A stretch of 64,000 nt of DNA from Mycobacterium sp. (GTDB taxonomy: Bacteria > Actinomycetota > Actinomycetes > Mycobacteriales > Mycobacteriaceae): NCBI RefSeq assembly GCF_004298145.1, contig NZ_SCRH01000003.1, forward strand, positions 1 through 64,000, read 5' to 3'. The position numbers were made by a program, and so were the translations under genes. Position 1 is the stretch's first letter; every line of letters begins with the position of its first letter. The notes beneath the pieces are model-generated. The model was given only the letters and a program-made list of their open reading frames with translations, had not been told where the DNA came from and did no database searches. Shown in pieces: positions 46,783 to 56,196 of the stretch.

Positions 46783-46981
46783 TGCGTCTCCTTCCCCACG
46801 TGATCATTGGCTCTTGTACGCATTCCCGATCACCCGGTCGATGCAAACATGGCGCCGACATGTCCATCACCACAACAGTCGCCGACCGTCGATCCGGGGG
46901 CGATCGCAGCGGCGGGCCGACGACCGAAAATCGCAGTTTAGTTGCGGTTCACGGGCGCGTGGCCGCGGTTGTGGAATGCAG

Positions 46982-47000
46982 TACCGATAGGTATACAGTA
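46982..47000. promoter_or_regulatory. operator/promoter box B upstream of the 47045 operon
   Basis: TACCGATAGGTATACAGTA contains the small palindrome TACC-GATA-GGTA followed by TACAGT, which fits a TANNNT -10. It lies 44 bp before the hydratase ATG. It matches box A read on the other strand. The rest of the 262-bp region between the CsbD gene and the hydratase holds no gene that I can support. Confidence 0.5.
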
Positions 47001-47044
47001 TGGGTACAAACTCGCCAGTTGATCAGCTATGAGGGGACGGTCTG

Positions 47045-47869
47045 ATGAGCGCCGCCGACCGTGTGGTCACCGATGAGGCGGTGCTCTATGAGACCGCTGA
47101 AACCGGTGTTGCGGTCGTGACCCTCAACCGGCCCGAGCGGCTCAACGCCTGGGGCCCCGACATCTCGAGGGGTTTCTACGCGAGCATCGACCGCGCCGAA
47201 GCCGACCCCGCGGTCCGGGTGATCGTGTTGACCGGGGCCGGCAGGGGATTCTGCGCCGGCGCGGATCTGGGTGGCGCGGGGTCCATCGACGAAAAGCTGG
47301 GCGACGGCGACACCGACGTCACCAAGTTGGTCGGCGACCGCCACCCGCACTTCCTCACCCAACTGCGCAAGCCGATGATCGCCGCCGTTAACGGCGCCTG
47401 TGTCGGCATCGGCCTGACGCACGCCCTGATGTGTGACGTCCGGTTCGCTGCCGCCGGAGCCAAATTCGCCACCGCGTTCACCCGCCGCGGATTAATCGCC
47501 GAGTACGGGATCTCCTGGATCTTGCCGCGGCTCGCCGGTTGGGGCGCGGCGATGGACTTGCTGTTGAGCGGGCGCACGTTCTTCGCCGAGGAGGCCGCGC
47601 AACTCGGGCTGGTCAAGGAAACTGTCACACCCGACGAGTTGATGCCCCGCGCCATGGCGTACGCGGAAGACATCGCCCGCAACTGTTCACCCGCGTCCCT
47701 CGCGGTGATCAAGCGCCAGGCCTACGGCGACGCGTTGCGCGATGTCGCCGATGTCAGCGCCCGCGCCGAAACACTCATGCACGAGTCGCTGCTGCGGCCC
47801 GACGTTGTCGAAGGCATCACGAGCTTCCTGGAGAAGCGGCCACCGCGGTTCCCGCCACTGGCCCCCTAA
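47045..47869 (+). CDS. enoyl-CoA hydratase/isomerase family protein
   Basis: This 274-residue crotonase-fold protein has VTLNRPERLNAWG, FCAGADLGGAG and AAVNGACVGIGLTHALMCDVRFA. FTRRGLIAEYGISWILPRLAG follows, with a glutamate at the position used by hydratases with a single catalytic Glu. GAGGGGA precedes the ATG. It is the first gene of a run of six closely spaced plus-strand genes ending at 53826. Confidence 0.87.
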   Translation: MSAADRVVTDEAVLYETAETGVAVVTLNRPERLNAWGPDISRGFYASIDRAEADPAVRVIVLTGAGRGFCAGADLGGAGSIDEKLGDGDTDVTKLVGDRHPHFLTQLRKPMIAAVNGACVGIGLTHALMCDVRFAAAGAKFATAFTRRGLIAEYGISWILPRLAGWGAAMDLLLSGRTFFAEEAAQLGLVKETVTPDELMPRAMAYAEDIARNCSPASLAVIKRQAYGDALRDVADVSARAETLMHESLLRPDVVEGITSFLEKRPPRFPPLAP

Positions 47870-47888
47870 CCAGCCGGAAAGGATCATC

Positions 47889-49091
47889 ATGACCACGCTG
47901 AACTATCGAGCGATCGACGTCGACAACCACTACTACGAGCCGGTCGACTCGTTCACCCGCCACCTGGATAAGCAGTTCAAACGCCGCGGCGTGCAGATAG
48001 TCAGCGACGGCAAACGCAGCTGGGCCTTGATGGGCGACCGCATCAACCACTTCATACCGAATGTCACCTTCGATCCGATCATCGTGCCGGGTTGCCTTGA
48101 CCTGTTGTTCCGCGGCGAGATCCCGGAAGGCGTCGACCCGGCGTCGCTGATGAAGGTCGAGCGACTGGCCGAGCACCCCGAGTACCAGAACCGCGACGCC
48201 CGTATCACGGTGATGGATACCCAGGACATCGAGACGGTGTTCATGCTGCCGACGTTCGCGTGCGGGGTCGAGGAGGCGCTCAAGCACGACATCGAGGCGA
48301 TGATGGCGTCGGTGCACGCCTTCAACCTGTGGCTCGACGAGGACTGGGGTTTCGACCGTCCCGATCACCGGATCATCTCCGCCCCGATCATCTCGCTGGC
48401 CGATCCGGTCAAAGCCGTCGAGGAGGTCGAGTTCGTGCTGGCGCGCGGCGCCAAGCTGGTGCTGGTGCGGCCGGCGCCGGTGCCCGGGCTGGTCAAGCCC
48501 CGGTCGCTGGGTGACCCCAGCCACGACCCGGTGTGGGCCCGGCTGGCCGAGGCGGGGGTTCCGGTGGGATTCCACCTGTCCGACAGCGGCTATCTGGCGA
48601 TCGCCGCGCTGTGGGGCGGCAAGTCGACCTTCGAGGGCTTCGGCGCGAAGGATCCTCTGGATCAGGTGCTCCTCGACGACCGGGCCATTCACGACACGAT
48701 GGCCTCGATGATCGTGCACGGCGTGTTCACCCGTCATCCGAATCTCAAGGCGGTCAGCATCGAAAACGGTTCGTACTTCGTGCATCGGCTGGTCAAGCGC
48801 CTGAAGAAGGCGGCCAACACCCAGCCCCAGCATTTTCCCGAAGACCCGGTGGAGCAGCTGCGCAACAATGTGTGGATCGCCCCCTACTACGAGGACGATT
48901 TACCGGAGCTGGCCGACGTCATCGGCGTCGACAAGATCCTGTTCGGCTCCGACTGGCCGCACGGGGAAGGCCTCGAGACACCGGTGTCGTTCACCGAGGA
49001 GCTGCAGGGATTTAGTGAATCCGATATTCGAAAGATCATGCGAGACAACGCCCTAGACCTTCTTGGCGTCCAAGTCGGCTCGGCCGTTTGA
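47889..49091 (+). CDS. amidohydrolase-family (ACMSD-like) metal-dependent hydrolase or decarboxylase
   Basis: This 400-residue TIM-barrel protein of the amidohydrolase 2 family has an N-terminal DVDNHYYEP, where only one of the usual two histidines is kept. A mid-barrel histidine lies in VGFHLSDSG and the C-terminal metal Asp in ILFGSDWPHGEG. Relatives decarboxylate or hydrolyse unsaturated acids, and many mycobacterial copies sit in CoA-ligase gene clusters with no known role. It is 19 bp after the hydratase gene. Confidence 0.8.
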   Translation: MTTLNYRAIDVDNHYYEPVDSFTRHLDKQFKRRGVQIVSDGKRSWALMGDRINHFIPNVTFDPIIVPGCLDLLFRGEIPEGVDPASLMKVERLAEHPEYQNRDARITVMDTQDIETVFMLPTFACGVEEALKHDIEAMMASVHAFNLWLDEDWGFDRPDHRIISAPIISLADPVKAVEEVEFVLARGAKLVLVRPAPVPGLVKPRSLGDPSHDPVWARLAEAGVPVGFHLSDSGYLAIAALWGGKSTFEGFGAKDPLDQVLLDDRAIHDTMASMIVHGVFTRHPNLKAVSIENGSYFVHRLVKRLKKAANTQPQHFPEDPVEQLRNNVWIAPYYEDDLPELADVIGVDKILFGSDWPHGEGLETPVSFTEELQGFSESDIRKIMRDNALDLLGVQVGSAV

Positions 49092-49113
49092 TGATCGGGG
49101 CCCGGTTACTTCC

Positions 49114-50751
49114 GTGAGTGAATGGACCATCGGGGCGGTTCTTGACGAAATCGCCGGCGTCGTCGGCGATCGGACGATGACGGTGTGCGGCGAGCGCCGC
49201 AGCACCTTCGCCGAGTCGGCGGACCGCACCCGGCGGCTGGCGAACTTCCTGGCGAGCAAGGGATTCGGCGCCCACCGGGAGCGGGCGGCCCTGCGGAACT
49301 GGGAATGCGGGCAGGACCGGGTTGCGCTGGTGATGCACAACGATCTGTACCCCGACATGGTCATCGGGTGCCTCAAGGCCCGGACCGTCCCGGTGAACAT
49401 CAACTATTACTACACGCCGCGCGAGGTCGGCGAACTTCTCGATTACGTCAGGCCTCGGGCGATCATCTACCACCGCGCGCTGGGCGCAAGGTTCGCCGAC
49501 GTCCTCAACCGTGACGGCACCGATTTGTTGATCGCGGTCGACGACGGCAGTGATGCCCCGCAACTACCGGGTGCGGTGACGCTGGAAGATGCTCTGGCGC
49601 AGGGTGATACCGACCAGCACGTGATCCCGTCGCCGGATGACCTGCTGATGATCTGCACCGGCGGCACCACCGGCCGGCCCAAGGGTGTGCTCTGGCGGCA
49701 GTCCGACATCTATGTGTCGTCGATGGTGGGGGCAGACCATGCCTGCGCTGCCGAGATCCACGACAAGGTGCGCGGAGCGGCCGGGGCACCGTGGTTCGCG
49801 GTGTCGCCGCTGATGCACGCGGCCGGCATGTGGACCGCGTTCTCGGCGATCATGGCCGGGACGCCCGTGGTGATGTACGACACCGGCAAAAAACTCGACC
49901 CGCGATCGGTGTTGGAAACGGCGCAGCGCGAGAAGGTGGGCTTGATGACGATGGTCGGCGACGCCTACGCCGCGCCGCTGGTGGCCGAACTGCGCCGCGG
50001 TTCCTACGATCTGTCGTCGCTGTACGCCATAGGCACCGGGGGCGCCGCAACGAACCCGAAATACCAACGCGCCCTTGTGGAGTTGATCCCCCAGGTCACG
50101 GTGATCAACGGTTACGGCTCATCGGAGACCGGAAACATGGGATTCGGCCACAGCCGGCGCGATACGCAATCCGACACGTTCACGCTGCGGGAAGGCGGGC
50201 TGATTCTCTCCGAGGACTACAGCCACTTCCTCTCCCCGGGCGAGCCCGAGGTGGGCTGGGTCGCCAGGGAAGGGCGAATCCCGTTGGGGTACTTCAACGA
50301 TCCCGACGCCACCCGCAAGACCTTTCCCGAGATCGACGGCAAGCGGGTGGTGATATCGGGCGACCGCGCCGGGTTGGAGCCCGACGGCACATTGCGGCTG
50401 TTCGGCCGTGACTCGCTGGTGGTCAATACCGGCGGGGAGAAAGTCTTCGTCGAGGAAGTCGAAGAGGTGCTGCGCGCCCACCCGGCGATCGCCGACGCGC
50501 TGGTGGTCGGGCGCCCCAGCGAGCGCTGGGGAGAAGAAATCGTCGCCCTCGTCGAACTCCGTGCGGAAGCCACCGCGACGGGTGGTGAACTGCACACGCA
50601 CTGCACCACGCAATTGGCGCGGTTCAAGACGCCCAAGGAGTTCCTCTTCGTCGATCACGTCCAGCGCTTGGGCAACGGAAAGGCCGATTACCGTTGGGCG
50701 AAACGGCACGCTTCGACACCAGCAACAGCAAAGGCGCCGATGTCCACATGA
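49114..50751 (+). CDS. AMP-dependent acyl-CoA synthetase (FadD17/FadD19-like group)
   Basis: This 545-residue CoA ligase has LLMICTGGTTGRPKGV in the phosphate-binding loop, NGYGSSETGNMGFGHS, ISGDRAGLEPDGT and the catalytic lysine in LGNGKADYRWAK. The TGGTTGRPKG form and YGSSETGNMG are features I associate with mycobacterial ligases acting on bulky or steroid side-chain acids; this is inference. GTG 49114 (VSEWTIGAV) is the likely start; an ATG at 49063 would overlap the amidohydrolase gene by 29 bp. The stop overlaps the next ATG. Confidence 0.88.
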   Translation: MSEWTIGAVLDEIAGVVGDRTMTVCGERRSTFAESADRTRRLANFLASKGFGAHRERAALRNWECGQDRVALVMHNDLYPDMVIGCLKARTVPVNINYYYTPREVGELLDYVRPRAIIYHRALGARFADVLNRDGTDLLIAVDDGSDAPQLPGAVTLEDALAQGDTDQHVIPSPDDLLMICTGGTTGRPKGVLWRQSDIYVSSMVGADHACAAEIHDKVRGAAGAPWFAVSPLMHAAGMWTAFSAIMAGTPVVMYDTGKKLDPRSVLETAQREKVGLMTMVGDAYAAPLVAELRRGSYDLSSLYAIGTGGAATNPKYQRALVELIPQVTVINGYGSSETGNMGFGHSRRDTQSDTFTLREGGLILSEDYSHFLSPGEPEVGWVAREGRIPLGYFNDPDATRKTFPEIDGKRVVISGDRAGLEPDGTLRLFGRDSLVVNTGGEKVFVEEVEEVLRAHPAIADALVVGRPSERWGEEIVALVELRAEATATGGELHTHCTTQLARFKTPKEFLFVDHVQRLGNGKADYRWAKRHASTPATAKAPMST

Positions 50752-51578
50752 AAGCAATCGATTGCCTGGTCAATGTGCACTTCGGCGAGACCGAGAAGCA
50801 ACCGACCTGGATGCTCAAGGTGCGTGACGACTACTTCAAGGGCCCCCAGTCCATGTTCGAGCCCGTCGAGTTGTCCGCGCTGCTCGACGAAATGGACGCC
50901 CAGGGTGTGCGCAAAGCCATCCTGATGGACAACCTCGCCAAGCCGTCGGTGACCGCGCGAAAATTCGTCGAGGAGAGGCCCGAGCGGTTCGCCCTGGCGA
51001 TGGGCGGGGTGAACCTACTGCGACCGATGCCCTCCCTGCGGGAACTTTCTGCCATCGTCAACGACGTGCCCGTTGCGTATGCGGCTGTGGGGCCGAGCTT
51101 TTGGGGCGACGGCCAGTATCCGCCCAGCGACGCCGTCTATTACCCGCTCTACACCAAATGCGCCGAGCTCGAGCTTCCGTTGTGTATCAACACCGGTATT
51201 CCCGGGCCGCCCATCCCTGGGGAAGTGCAGAATCCGATCCACCTCGACCGGGTCTGCGTGCGATTCCCGGAGCTGAAACTGTGCATGATCCACGGCGCGG
51301 ATCCCTGGTGGGACATCGCGATCAGGCTGTTGATCAAATACGCCAACCTGCGCCTGATGACGTCGGCGTGGTCGCCCAAGCGGTTGCCGGAGAGCCTGCT
51401 GCACTACATGCGGACCCGTGGACAGGGCAAGGTGATCTTCGCTTCCGACTGGCCGGTACTGAGAATGCAGCGCGTCGTGCCCGAGGCGGCTGCGCTGGAT
51501 CTGCCCGCCGACGTGCTCGAAAACTATCTCTACAACAATGCGCAAGAATTCTTCTTCGGTGGCCAGGAGGAACGCTGA
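50748..51578 (+). CDS. second amidohydrolase-family protein
   Basis: This 276-residue TIM-barrel protein of the amidohydrolase 2 family is shorter than the copy at 47889. Visible elements are DCLVNVHFGE at the N-terminus, LCMIHGADPWWD with a metal-type histidine and VIFASDWPVLRMQR with the Asp. With only part of the usual metal set present, it could be a metal-poor partner subunit or a divergent decarboxylase. The ATG overlaps the ligase stop as ATGA. Confidence 0.75.
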   Translation: MKAIDCLVNVHFGETEKQPTWMLKVRDDYFKGPQSMFEPVELSALLDEMDAQGVRKAILMDNLAKPSVTARKFVEERPERFALAMGGVNLLRPMPSLRELSAIVNDVPVAYAAVGPSFWGDGQYPPSDAVYYPLYTKCAELELPLCINTGIPGPPIPGEVQNPIHLDRVCVRFPELKLCMIHGADPWWDIAIRLLIKYANLRLMTSAWSPKRLPESLLHYMRTRGQGKVIFASDWPVLRMQRVVPEAAALDLPADVLENYLYNNAQEFFFGGQEER

Positions 51579-51580
51579 GA

Positions 51581-52627
51581 ATGGACCGCTACGAACTACG
51601 CAGGCTCGACTACAGCCTGACCTCGGATCACGAGGCGTTGCAGGCCGCGTATCGCGATTTCTTCAAGACGCATTGCCCGATCGAGACCGTGCGCGCCGCG
51701 GAGGAAACCGGCTTTGACAAGAACCTGTGGGAGCGGTTGTGCGCCATGGGCGCAACGACCATGGCGCTGCCGCAATCAGCGGGCGGCGACGGTGCGACGC
51801 TCGTCGACCTGACGTTGGTGGCCGAGGAGATCGGCCGGTCACTGGCGCCGGTGCCGTGGATCGACCAGGTCTGCGCGGCGCGTCTGCTGGCTCGACTCGG
51901 CGTGGTGGAACCCGATGTCGTGCAGGGCAAGCGACTCGCCGCATTCGATCCGCGGCACGACAGCGCCTCCGGGGCGCGGCTGCTGCCCACCGGATCGATC
52001 GCCGATCAGATCATCGTGCGCGACGGCGCGGAAGTGGTCGCGCTGACCTTCGGCACCCGCCCGACGAAGGTGGACAACATCGGCCGCCTGCCGATGGCCT
52101 GGGTGGATCCGGCGAGCGCCGACACGCGCACCGTGCTGGCCAGCGGACCCGACGCCTCAGCGGAATATCAACGCGCGCTGGACGAGTGGCGGGTGCTGTC
52201 CGCCGCGGCGTTGGTGGGCTTGGTGGAGGAGACCATGACGATCGCCGCCGAATTCGCCAAGACCCGCTACACGCTGGGCGTGCCGATTTCGACGCTGCAG
52301 GGCATCTCGCATCCACTGGCCAACATCGCGATCACCGTGCAGGGTGGTCGCAATCTGGCGCGGCGCGCGGCCTGGTTCTTGGACAACGAGCCCGACGAGC
52401 GCCCCGAGTTGGCCCCCTCGGCGTTCGTGTTCATGGCGGAAGAAGCGGCGAAGGCCGCGACCATGGCGGTGCACGTGCAAGGCGGTCTTGGTGTTTCGGC
52501 GGAGGCGGCCGCGACGGCGTACCTGGTGCGTGCCCGCGGCTGGGCCCTGGCCGGTGGGGACCCCGGCGCCAGCGCGAAGTACATCGGCGAACTCGTCGCC
52601 GCACGCGAAAGCGGAAGGGGCGCATAG
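51581..52627 (+). CDS. acyl-CoA dehydrogenase, short subunit (probable heteromer partner)
   Basis: This 348-residue acyl-CoA dehydrogenase-fold protein is short. It lacks the usual SEPxxGSD flavin segment in the middle and the catalytic glutamate at the C-terminus, although the helical ends (HCPIETVRAAEETGFDKNLW, HVQGGLGVSAEAAATAYLVRA) are normal. In actinobacterial steroid side-chain catabolism such degenerate subunits pair with the neighbouring gene in alpha2beta2 enzymes (FadE26-27, FadE28-29). AGGAGG lies 10-15 bp before the ATG. The stop TAG shares a base with the next GTG. Confidence 0.82.
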   Translation: MDRYELRRLDYSLTSDHEALQAAYRDFFKTHCPIETVRAAEETGFDKNLWERLCAMGATTMALPQSAGGDGATLVDLTLVAEEIGRSLAPVPWIDQVCAARLLARLGVVEPDVVQGKRLAAFDPRHDSASGARLLPTGSIADQIIVRDGAEVVALTFGTRPTKVDNIGRLPMAWVDPASADTRTVLASGPDASAEYQRALDEWRVLSAAALVGLVEETMTIAAEFAKTRYTLGVPISTLQGISHPLANIAITVQGGRNLARRAAWFLDNEPDERPELAPSAFVFMAEEAAKAATMAVHVQGGLGVSAEAAATAYLVRARGWALAGGDPGASAKYIGELVAARESGRGA

Positions 52628-53826
52628 TGGATTTCTCACGTGTCACGCTGTCCGACGACGATCAGCGTTTCCTGGACGAAGCACGCGATTTCCTGCGCAC
52701 CCATGTGACCGACGACGTCAAGCGCCGGGACCGCGAAACGGGCGACAATTTCAACGAAGGGGTGCACCTGGCGCTGGGTGCCGCCGGCTACCTGGAACGG
52801 GAATGGAAGCCGGAGGCCGACGGCGGCTTCAGCCGGGTGCATCGCCGCATCTGGGAGCTGGAGAAGCGGCGCGCGCACGTGCCCTGGGTGACCTGGGGCA
52901 CTACCGCCATGGTGGCCCGTTCGGTCGCGAGGTTCGGGTCGAGCGAATTGCGGGATGAAGTGCTGCCGGGCGTCTTCAGCGGACACGTTCGGCTGTGTCT
53001 GGGCTACACCGAACCCGAGGGCGGATCCGACATCGCCACCTGCAAGACGCGGGCGGTGCGGGAGGCGGATGGGTCGAGCTGGATTATCAATGGCTCCAAG
53101 ATGTTCACCACCGGAGCGCACAACTGCCGGTACGTGTTCCTGATCACCAACACCGATCCGAATGCCCCGAAGCACAAGAGCCTGACCATGTTCCTGGTCC
53201 CGCTGGATTCCCCGGGCATCGAAATCCAGGGCATCCGCACGGTCGACGGTGACCGCACCAACATCGTCTACTACAGCGACGTGCGTGTCGACGACAAGTA
53301 CCGGCTGGGCGAGGTGAACGCCGGCTGGACGGTGCTGCGCGAGCCGCTCAACGTCGAACACGGCGCGGTGGCGGCCGCCCCGGACGGGCTGCAGGACGTG
53401 TCGATCATGATGCACCAGGCCGGTTTCATGGCCGACGCCCTGGACAAGGCCGCGGGCAGGGTGGCAGAGCGGGACGAAGGCGGGCGCAGGCTCATTGACG
53501 ATGCGGCGGTGGCGTACCGATTGGGGCGCAGCGCCGCGCGGATGGAAGCGTCGCTGAGTGCGCCCAGCATCTTCGGGCGCGTCGCCCTCGCGCAGACGAT
53601 GCGCGACATCGCTCCGGAGCTGATGGACATCCTCGGCACGGCGTCCACGTTGCCGATCGGCACCGACGGGGCGGCCGACGACGGCGCGTCGGAGTATGTA
53701 TTCCGGTTCGCGCCGCTGGTCGGGATTTACGGTGGCACCCTCGAGGTGTTCCGCAACATGATCGCGCAGTACATGCTGGGCCTGGGTAAGGCGGCTTACG
53801 CGCCGCCGGTCCAGAAGGTTTCCTGA
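52627..53826 (+). CDS. acyl-CoA dehydrogenase, long subunit
   Basis: This 399-residue flavoenzyme subunit keeps LGYTEPEGGSDIATCKT for the flavin and INGSKMFTTGAHN. The C-terminal YGGTLEVFRNMIAQYMLGL is like those of the FadE28-type alpha subunits. GTG start overlaps the stop of the short subunit by one base, strongly implying 1:1 synthesis. By analogy the pair dehydrogenates a branched or ring-bearing acyl-CoA. It ends the 47045 operon; no clear terminator hairpin follows. Confidence 0.87.
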   Translation: MDFSRVTLSDDDQRFLDEARDFLRTHVTDDVKRRDRETGDNFNEGVHLALGAAGYLEREWKPEADGGFSRVHRRIWELEKRRAHVPWVTWGTTAMVARSVARFGSSELRDEVLPGVFSGHVRLCLGYTEPEGGSDIATCKTRAVREADGSSWIINGSKMFTTGAHNCRYVFLITNTDPNAPKHKSLTMFLVPLDSPGIEIQGIRTVDGDRTNIVYYSDVRVDDKYRLGEVNAGWTVLREPLNVEHGAVAAAPDGLQDVSIMMHQAGFMADALDKAAGRVAERDEGGRRLIDDAAVAYRLGRSAARMEASLSAPSIFGRVALAQTMRDIAPELMDILGTASTLPIGTDGAADDGASEYVFRFAPLVGIYGGTLEVFRNMIAQYMLGLGKAAYAPPVQKVS

Positions 53827-53872
53827 ACCTGCCACTGCCCCCGGTGGGTGCGGCCCGAACCCGAGCGGCCCG

Positions 53873-54061
53873 TCAGCCGTGCCCGTAGATGATCCGCAGC
53901 ATCTTGAGGTTGATACTGATGAAACGCCCGAACTGGACGATGATGTTCTGACGCATCCGCAGCGTCGCAGGGGTGGGCAGCGGTGCGTCGCCAATGCGCT
54001 CGGCCGTCAGCGCATTCACGTCCGAATAATTGGTTTCGTCGTCCATCGGAGTGCCTTTCAC
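53873..54061 (-). CDS. small hypothetical protein coupled to the SQR gene
   Basis: This 62-residue protein has an acidic N-terminus (MDDETNYSDVNALTAERIGD) and a basic, hydrophobic C-terminus (TLRMRQNIIVQFGRFISINLKMLRIIYGHG) that could be an amphipathic membrane-binding helix. GTG 54061 overlaps the SQR stop as GTGA; an ATG five codons later is also plausible. The tight coupling suggests it helps the quinone oxidoreductase at the membrane. I do not recognise the family. Confidence 0.65.
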   Translation of the reverse strand: MKGTPMDDETNYSDVNALTAERIGDAPLPTPATLRMRQNIIVQFGRFISINLKMLRIIYGHG

Positions 54062-55515
54062 TCAGGGATCAGCCACCAGAATGGGCGGGCTTTCGCCTTG
54101 TAGATGAAGAGGTGATGCAACAGCAGCTTGATCCAGTGGCCAGCCAGGCCGAGCTCACCGGAGGTGCCAGCGATGTCACGACCCGTTTGGGGATACTTCA
54201 CCGGGTCGGGGACAACGGGAAACATTGTCATCGCGGCCGCCGAGCCCTCGCGCAAGCCGGTGCCTGCCGACGCAACGCACGCGGCGCCCATGCTCGACAT
54301 CGAGGCGCGGTGCGCAACACTGGTTGTTCCCTTGGTGATTCGATCGTGGATGGTCTCGGCAACCGTCTTGGCCATGATGCCCGACGGCATACCGGTGCGC
54401 GGCGGACTGGGGGTGATGACCGTTCCGTTGGCACTCGAGCGCGGCCGAGAGATGGGATGCGGGGGCGCGAACGCGATGCCGGGCGCGAAGATGTTCGGGT
54501 AGGCCGGCGACTCGTAGGTGTACGGCCAATCCTCGGCGGACCACTCGTCATACGGCTTGCCCGAGTAGTCTGCGTCGACCTTCAGGAAACCTGACGGTGC
54601 GAACAGAACGGAGCTGATGTCGTTGCCGCGCTTGTCGTATGCCGCGAGGTCGGCTCCCCTGAAAGGGGGTAGCAGCATGGCGAAGTCGAAATCTAATTCG
54701 TGCTCTTTGCCGTCGAGTTGTTCGTAGCGCAGCTTGCCGTCCATCACCTCATGGACGGCCGCTTGGGTGATGGCCCTGACACCGCGCTCGCGGAACAGCG
54801 ACTCGGTCCACAGCCGGCTGGACTGCATGAAGCCCTTCTCGACAAAGCTCATGCCACCGACGCCGAAGTCGCCCAGTTCGTACTCGTTTGTGAGGTAGAC
54901 GATTTCGGCGAGGTGTCGCACGCCGGCGGCTCGCAGGGTGTGCTCAACGTTGAAGGCGTACTCGAACGCCGCGCCCTCGCATGTGCAGGTGCCGTGTCCG
55001 ACGCCAATGACGAGGCGCTGCTTCTCGCCGGCCTTCATTCTGGCGATGACCTGGTCGAGCGCTTGCGCCGCTTCGACGGCGTGGGCCGCGGTGCACACCG
55101 AGTATGAGTGGCCGGCAGGCCCGAGCCCCGGAGTAGCCGCGAAGTTCAGTCGCGGTCCGGTCGCGTTGATGAGGTAGTCGTATGTCATGGTGCCGGTCTG
55201 GCCGTCGTGCTTCTCATCGGTGTAGGTGAAGTCCACCGATGGTGCCGACTCGTCTTCAGTGCCCTCCGGATGGATTGCCGTGGCAAGCGCTTGATGAAAC
55301 GCAATGCCCTTGCGCCGGTAGATCGGCCTGAGCGGAATAAGCACCTTGGCTGCATCCATCCGGCCCACGCCGACCCAGATGTTCGACGGGATCCAGTTCC
55401 AGTCGGCGTTGGGGGATATCACGACGACCTCGTGACTGCGACCTAGCCATCGGCGCAGGTGCAGAGCGGCGGTATGCCCGGCGATACCAGCGCCGAGGAT
55501 CACGACTCGTGCCAT
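54058..55515 (-). CDS. sulfide:quinone oxidoreductase-like flavoprotein
   Basis: This 485-residue protein has the FAD fold VVILGAGIAGHTAALHLRR and a second dinucleotide fold near VIGVGHGTCTCEG. It contains cysteines at 141 (SVCTAAH), 177/179 (GTCTCEG) and 413 (GAACVASAG), matching the three-cysteine layout of sulfide:quinone oxidoreductases. The C-terminal HWIKLLLHHLFIYKAKARPFWWLIPE is a likely membrane anchor. It would oxidise sulfide or a persulfide and reduce membrane quinone. It is divergent from the AhpD gene. Confidence 0.83.
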   Translation of the reverse strand: MARVVILGAGIAGHTAALHLRRWLGRSHEVVVISPNADWNWIPSNIWVGVGRMDAAKVLIPLRPIYRRKGIAFHQALATAIHPEGTEDESAPSVDFTYTDEKHDGQTGTMTYDYLINATGPRLNFAATPGLGPAGHSYSVCTAAHAVEAAQALDQVIARMKAGEKQRLVIGVGHGTCTCEGAAFEYAFNVEHTLRAAGVRHLAEIVYLTNEYELGDFGVGGMSFVEKGFMQSSRLWTESLFRERGVRAITQAAVHEVMDGKLRYEQLDGKEHELDFDFAMLLPPFRGADLAAYDKRGNDISSVLFAPSGFLKVDADYSGKPYDEWSAEDWPYTYESPAYPNIFAPGIAFAPPHPISRPRSSANGTVITPSPPRTGMPSGIMAKTVAETIHDRITKGTTSVAHRASMSSMGAACVASAGTGLREGSAAAMTMFPVVPDPVKYPQTGRDIAGTSGELGLAGHWIKLLLHHLFIYKAKARPFWWLIPE

Positions 55516-55678
55516 TGCTGCTCCTCTGTCGAAATTGGCGCCTCGGGTTGCTCCGCGTGTGAAACGCCGGGCACTCCGAGGTCAGATTGCGCTCCCGCGA
55601 CCACGCATCTCTAGGGCCGATGGACTCTATTGGCGGAGGTATATGTGCACCAAAAGACGATTCAGATGCACCAGCAGG

Positions 55679-55710
55679 AATACCCCTACCCGTATAGGTA
55701 TTGTAACAGT
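55679..55710. promoter_or_regulatory. operator/promoter box C upstream of the ahpD-like gene
   Basis: AATACC (55679-55684) and GGTATT (55697-55702) are perfect inverted arms 12 bp apart, with TACC-N6-GGTA nested inside. The segment ends TATTGTAACAGT one base before the ATG. TATTGT (55699-55704) could be the -10 of a leaderless message. The ATAGGTAT then ACAGT order matches boxes A and B. The AATACC-CC...GGTATT look also recalls CsoR/CstR-type sites, which would suit a sulfide-responsive module. Confidence 0.5.
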
Positions 55711-55711
55711 C

Positions 55712-56092
55712 ATGACGGAACACAACCACTACCAGCAGGTGCTGGACGACCTCAACCCACAGCACCGCGCCCTGCGCAAGATGATCCCGGACGTGTACCG
55801 GGGTTTTGCCGAGATGAGCAATGGCGCACTGACCTCGGGCGCCTTGGACAAAAAGTTCAAAGAGCTGATCGCGATGGCGATCGGCGTCGTAGCCGGATGT
55901 GACGGCTGTATTGCCTCCCACGCCCAGGGGGCGGCGCGCGCCGGCGCATCCAAGGAGGAGGCCGCCGAGGCGATCGGCGTCAGCATCCTCATGCATGGTG
56001 GGCCGGCCACGATTTACGGTGCCCGTGCCTACACCGCTTTCTGCGAATTCGCCGACAAGACCTCGGATACCGTCCCGGGATCGCCCCAATGA
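55712..56092 (+). CDS. AhpD-like / carboxymuconolactone decarboxylase family protein
   Basis: This 126-residue all-helical protein carries the AhpD redox motif CDGCIASH (Cys63, Cys66, His70). That points to a thiol peroxidase/disulfide reductase rather than a muconolactone decarboxylase, which lacks the cysteines. The ATG has no ribosome site, and the operator-like box C abuts it, so the message is probably leaderless. It leads a group with thioredoxin and the Cys-rich small protein. Confidence 0.85.
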   Translation: MTEHNHYQQVLDDLNPQHRALRKMIPDVYRGFAEMSNGALTSGALDKKFKELIAMAIGVVAGCDGCIASHAQGAARAGASKEEAAEAIGVSILMHGGPATIYGARAYTAFCEFADKTSDTVPGSPQ

Positions 56093-56196
56093 GTACGCCC
56101 GGTCGCGCGGGGCAGTTAGTCAGCCCGCGTGTCGGGGTCGCTGGGCCTCTTCGGCCCAGATCCCGTCGTAACCTTCACAACCCGAAAGGAACAACC

